A stretch of DNA of 64,000 bases from Lignipirellula cremea. Lineage in GTDB: Bacteria > Planctomycetota > Planctomycetia > Pirellulales > Pirellulaceae. The DNA lies in NCBI RefSeq assembly GCF_007751035.1, contig NZ_CP036433.1, forward strand, positions 434,001-498,000. The letters run 5' to 3'. Shown piece after piece: positions 63,225-64,000 of this stretch. A program made the translations under genes and the position numbers. Position 1 is the first letter of the stretch. Every line of letters starts with the position of its first letter. The notes beneath the pieces are model-generated. The model was not told the DNA's origin. It saw nothing but the letters and a program-made list of their open reading frames with translations, and made no database searches.

Positions 63225-64000
63225 ATGAAAATCGCCGCTCTTGTTGTCGCATTACTCCCTTTCCTGGTCGCCGCCGCCGGAGCCGCGGAGGGGCCGCGGA
63301 ACGTGGTCCTGATCATGGCCGACGACCTGGGGATCGAGGGGTTCGGGTGTTATGGCGGCGTCGACTATCAAACGCCCAACATCGACAAGCTGGCTGCCAC
63401 CGGGCTGCGTTTTACGCATGCCTATTCGCAACCGTTGTGTACGCCGACGCGGCTGGAGATCATGACGGGGCTGGAGAACCAGCGCAACTGGCGCTGCTTT
63501 GGGATCCTGCCGCCGGACCAGAAGACGTTCGGCCATCTGATGCAAGGATTCGGCTACGCCACCTGCATTGCCGGCAAGTGGCAGCTGCAGTCGTACGACC
63601 CGCCCGACTTCCCCGGCGCCGCTGAGCGTCGCGGCATTGGCATGCATCCGCGCGATGCGGCCTTCGACGCTTACAGTCTGTTCCACTCCCTGCATACGGA
63701 AGATAAAGGTTCGCGCTACGCCAACCCGACCTTCCTGCGTAACGGCAAGCTGCACCAGGCTGTTGAGGGAAAGTACGGCGAAGATCTGTCGGTCGACTTC
63801 CTTCTCGATTTCATGCAGGAGCACCGGGACGAGCGGATGTTCGTCTACTACCCGATGGCCCTGCCCCACTGGCCGATGACGCCGACTCCCCTTTCCCTCG
63901 CCTGGTCGGATCCGTCCCGTCGCCAGGAAGTCAGCCCCGCCCACTTCCCCGACATGGTCGCTTACATGGATCAGCTGGTCGGTCGCCTGGTGCAAGGGAT
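63225..64000 (+). CDS. secreted sulfatase, partial
   Basis: The first 258 residues of a type I sulfatase, cut by the right window edge. A signal peptide (1-21) is followed by the metal-binding NVVLIMADDLGIEGFGCYGG (Asp33, Asp34) and the formylglycine signature C72-T-P-T-R76, where Cys72 would be converted to the catalytic formylglycine by a sulfatase-modifying enzyme; Thr replaces the more usual Ser. GYATCIAGKWQL contributes the next conserved Lys/Trp block. Planctomycetes use many such enzymes on sulfated marine or algal polysaccharides. The exact substrate cannot be told. The start at ATG 63225 has no strong ribosome-binding site. Confidence 0.93.
   Translation, partial: MKIAALVVALLPFLVAAAGAAEGPRNVVLIMADDLGIEGFGCYGGVDYQTPNIDKLAATGLRFTHAYSQPLCTPTRLEIMTGLENQRNWRCFGILPPDQKTFGHLMQGFGYATCIAGKWQLQSYDPPDFPGAAERRGIGMHPRDAAFDAYSLFHSLHTEDKGSRYANPTFLRNGKLHQAVEGKYGEDLSVDFLLDFMQEHRDERMFVYYPMALPHWPMTPTPLSLAWSDPSRRQEVSPAHFPDMVAYMDQLVGRLVQG

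Noticed and set aside
1-64000. Insertion sequence, prophage or integrative element
   Set aside because: No transposase, integrase, phage structural gene or tRNA-linked attachment site was seen; the repeats present are short and non-coding.
1-64000. tRNA or rRNA genes
   Set aside because: Reading both strands of the intergenic regions gave no cloverleaf-like or rRNA-like segment; a tRNA scan was not run.

Overview
The window looks like a chromosomal segment of a planctomycete, most likely of the Pirellulaceae or a close relative. The evidence is its gene content: paired DUF1592/DUF1552 and DUF1549-DUF1553/DUF1501 proteins, PVC-type heme-binding dehydrogenase-like proteins, an SHD1-domain protein, an ECF sigma factor paired with a Ser/Thr kinase, a secreted sulfatase, and high-GC DNA with palindromic intergenic repeats. 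The species cannot be named from sequence alone. No rRNA, tRNA, CRISPR array, prophage or transposase was seen.

Layout. 1-3911 (minus): a heavy-metal RND efflux operon (His-rich exported protein, CusB-like adaptor, CusA/CzcA-like pump running off the left edge). 4049-6093: an FG-GAP repeat protein ending in a dispersed 78-bp hairpin element. 6145-11465 (minus): a multidrug-type RND adaptor and a pump whose C-terminus is fused to a SAM methyltransferase. 11466-16963: a palindrome-rich intergenic region, a frameshifted ECF sigma gene, a large SHD1 protein and a small membrane protein. 17212-21273 (plus): ECF sigma factor, Ser/Thr kinase with a C-terminal propeller, and a GNAT acetyltransferase. 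21266-25181 (minus): a DUF1592/DUF1552 pair.

25467-32376 (plus): a tightly packed seven-gene module (ECF sigma factor, short membrane protein, Spy/ZraP-like protein, thioredoxin-fold protein, DUF1549/DUF1553 cytochrome-like protein, DUF1501 protein, WD40 protein). 32394-40029: a DinB-like gene, then a TetR-regulated RND efflux operon with palindromic operators and a downstream cytochrome P450. 40107-45907 (plus): an outer-membrane-like protein, a discoidin/propeller/heme protein and a small propeller protein. 45988-58182: mostly minus-strand secreted hydrolases and dehydrogenase-like proteins (SGNH-propeller-diheme protein, esterase, GDSL hydrolase, PQQ-like propeller protein on plus, CurA-like reductase, LamG/sialate O-acetylesterase). 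58183-59252: a repeat island with three tandem 146-bp units, a 78-bp hairpin element and a remnant of a leucine-rich-repeat gene. 59253-64000 (plus): a second DUF1592/DUF1552 pair and a sulfatase cut by the right edge.

The genes suggest two themes. One is envelope defence: three separate RND systems, one tied to metals, one to a methyltransferase and one to a P450 under TetR control. The other is secreted polymer degradation and extracytoplasmic redox chemistry by lineage-specific heme and Tat-exported proteins. The most unusual items are the RND-methyltransferase fusion, the repeat families, and the sigma factor-DUF1501 module.
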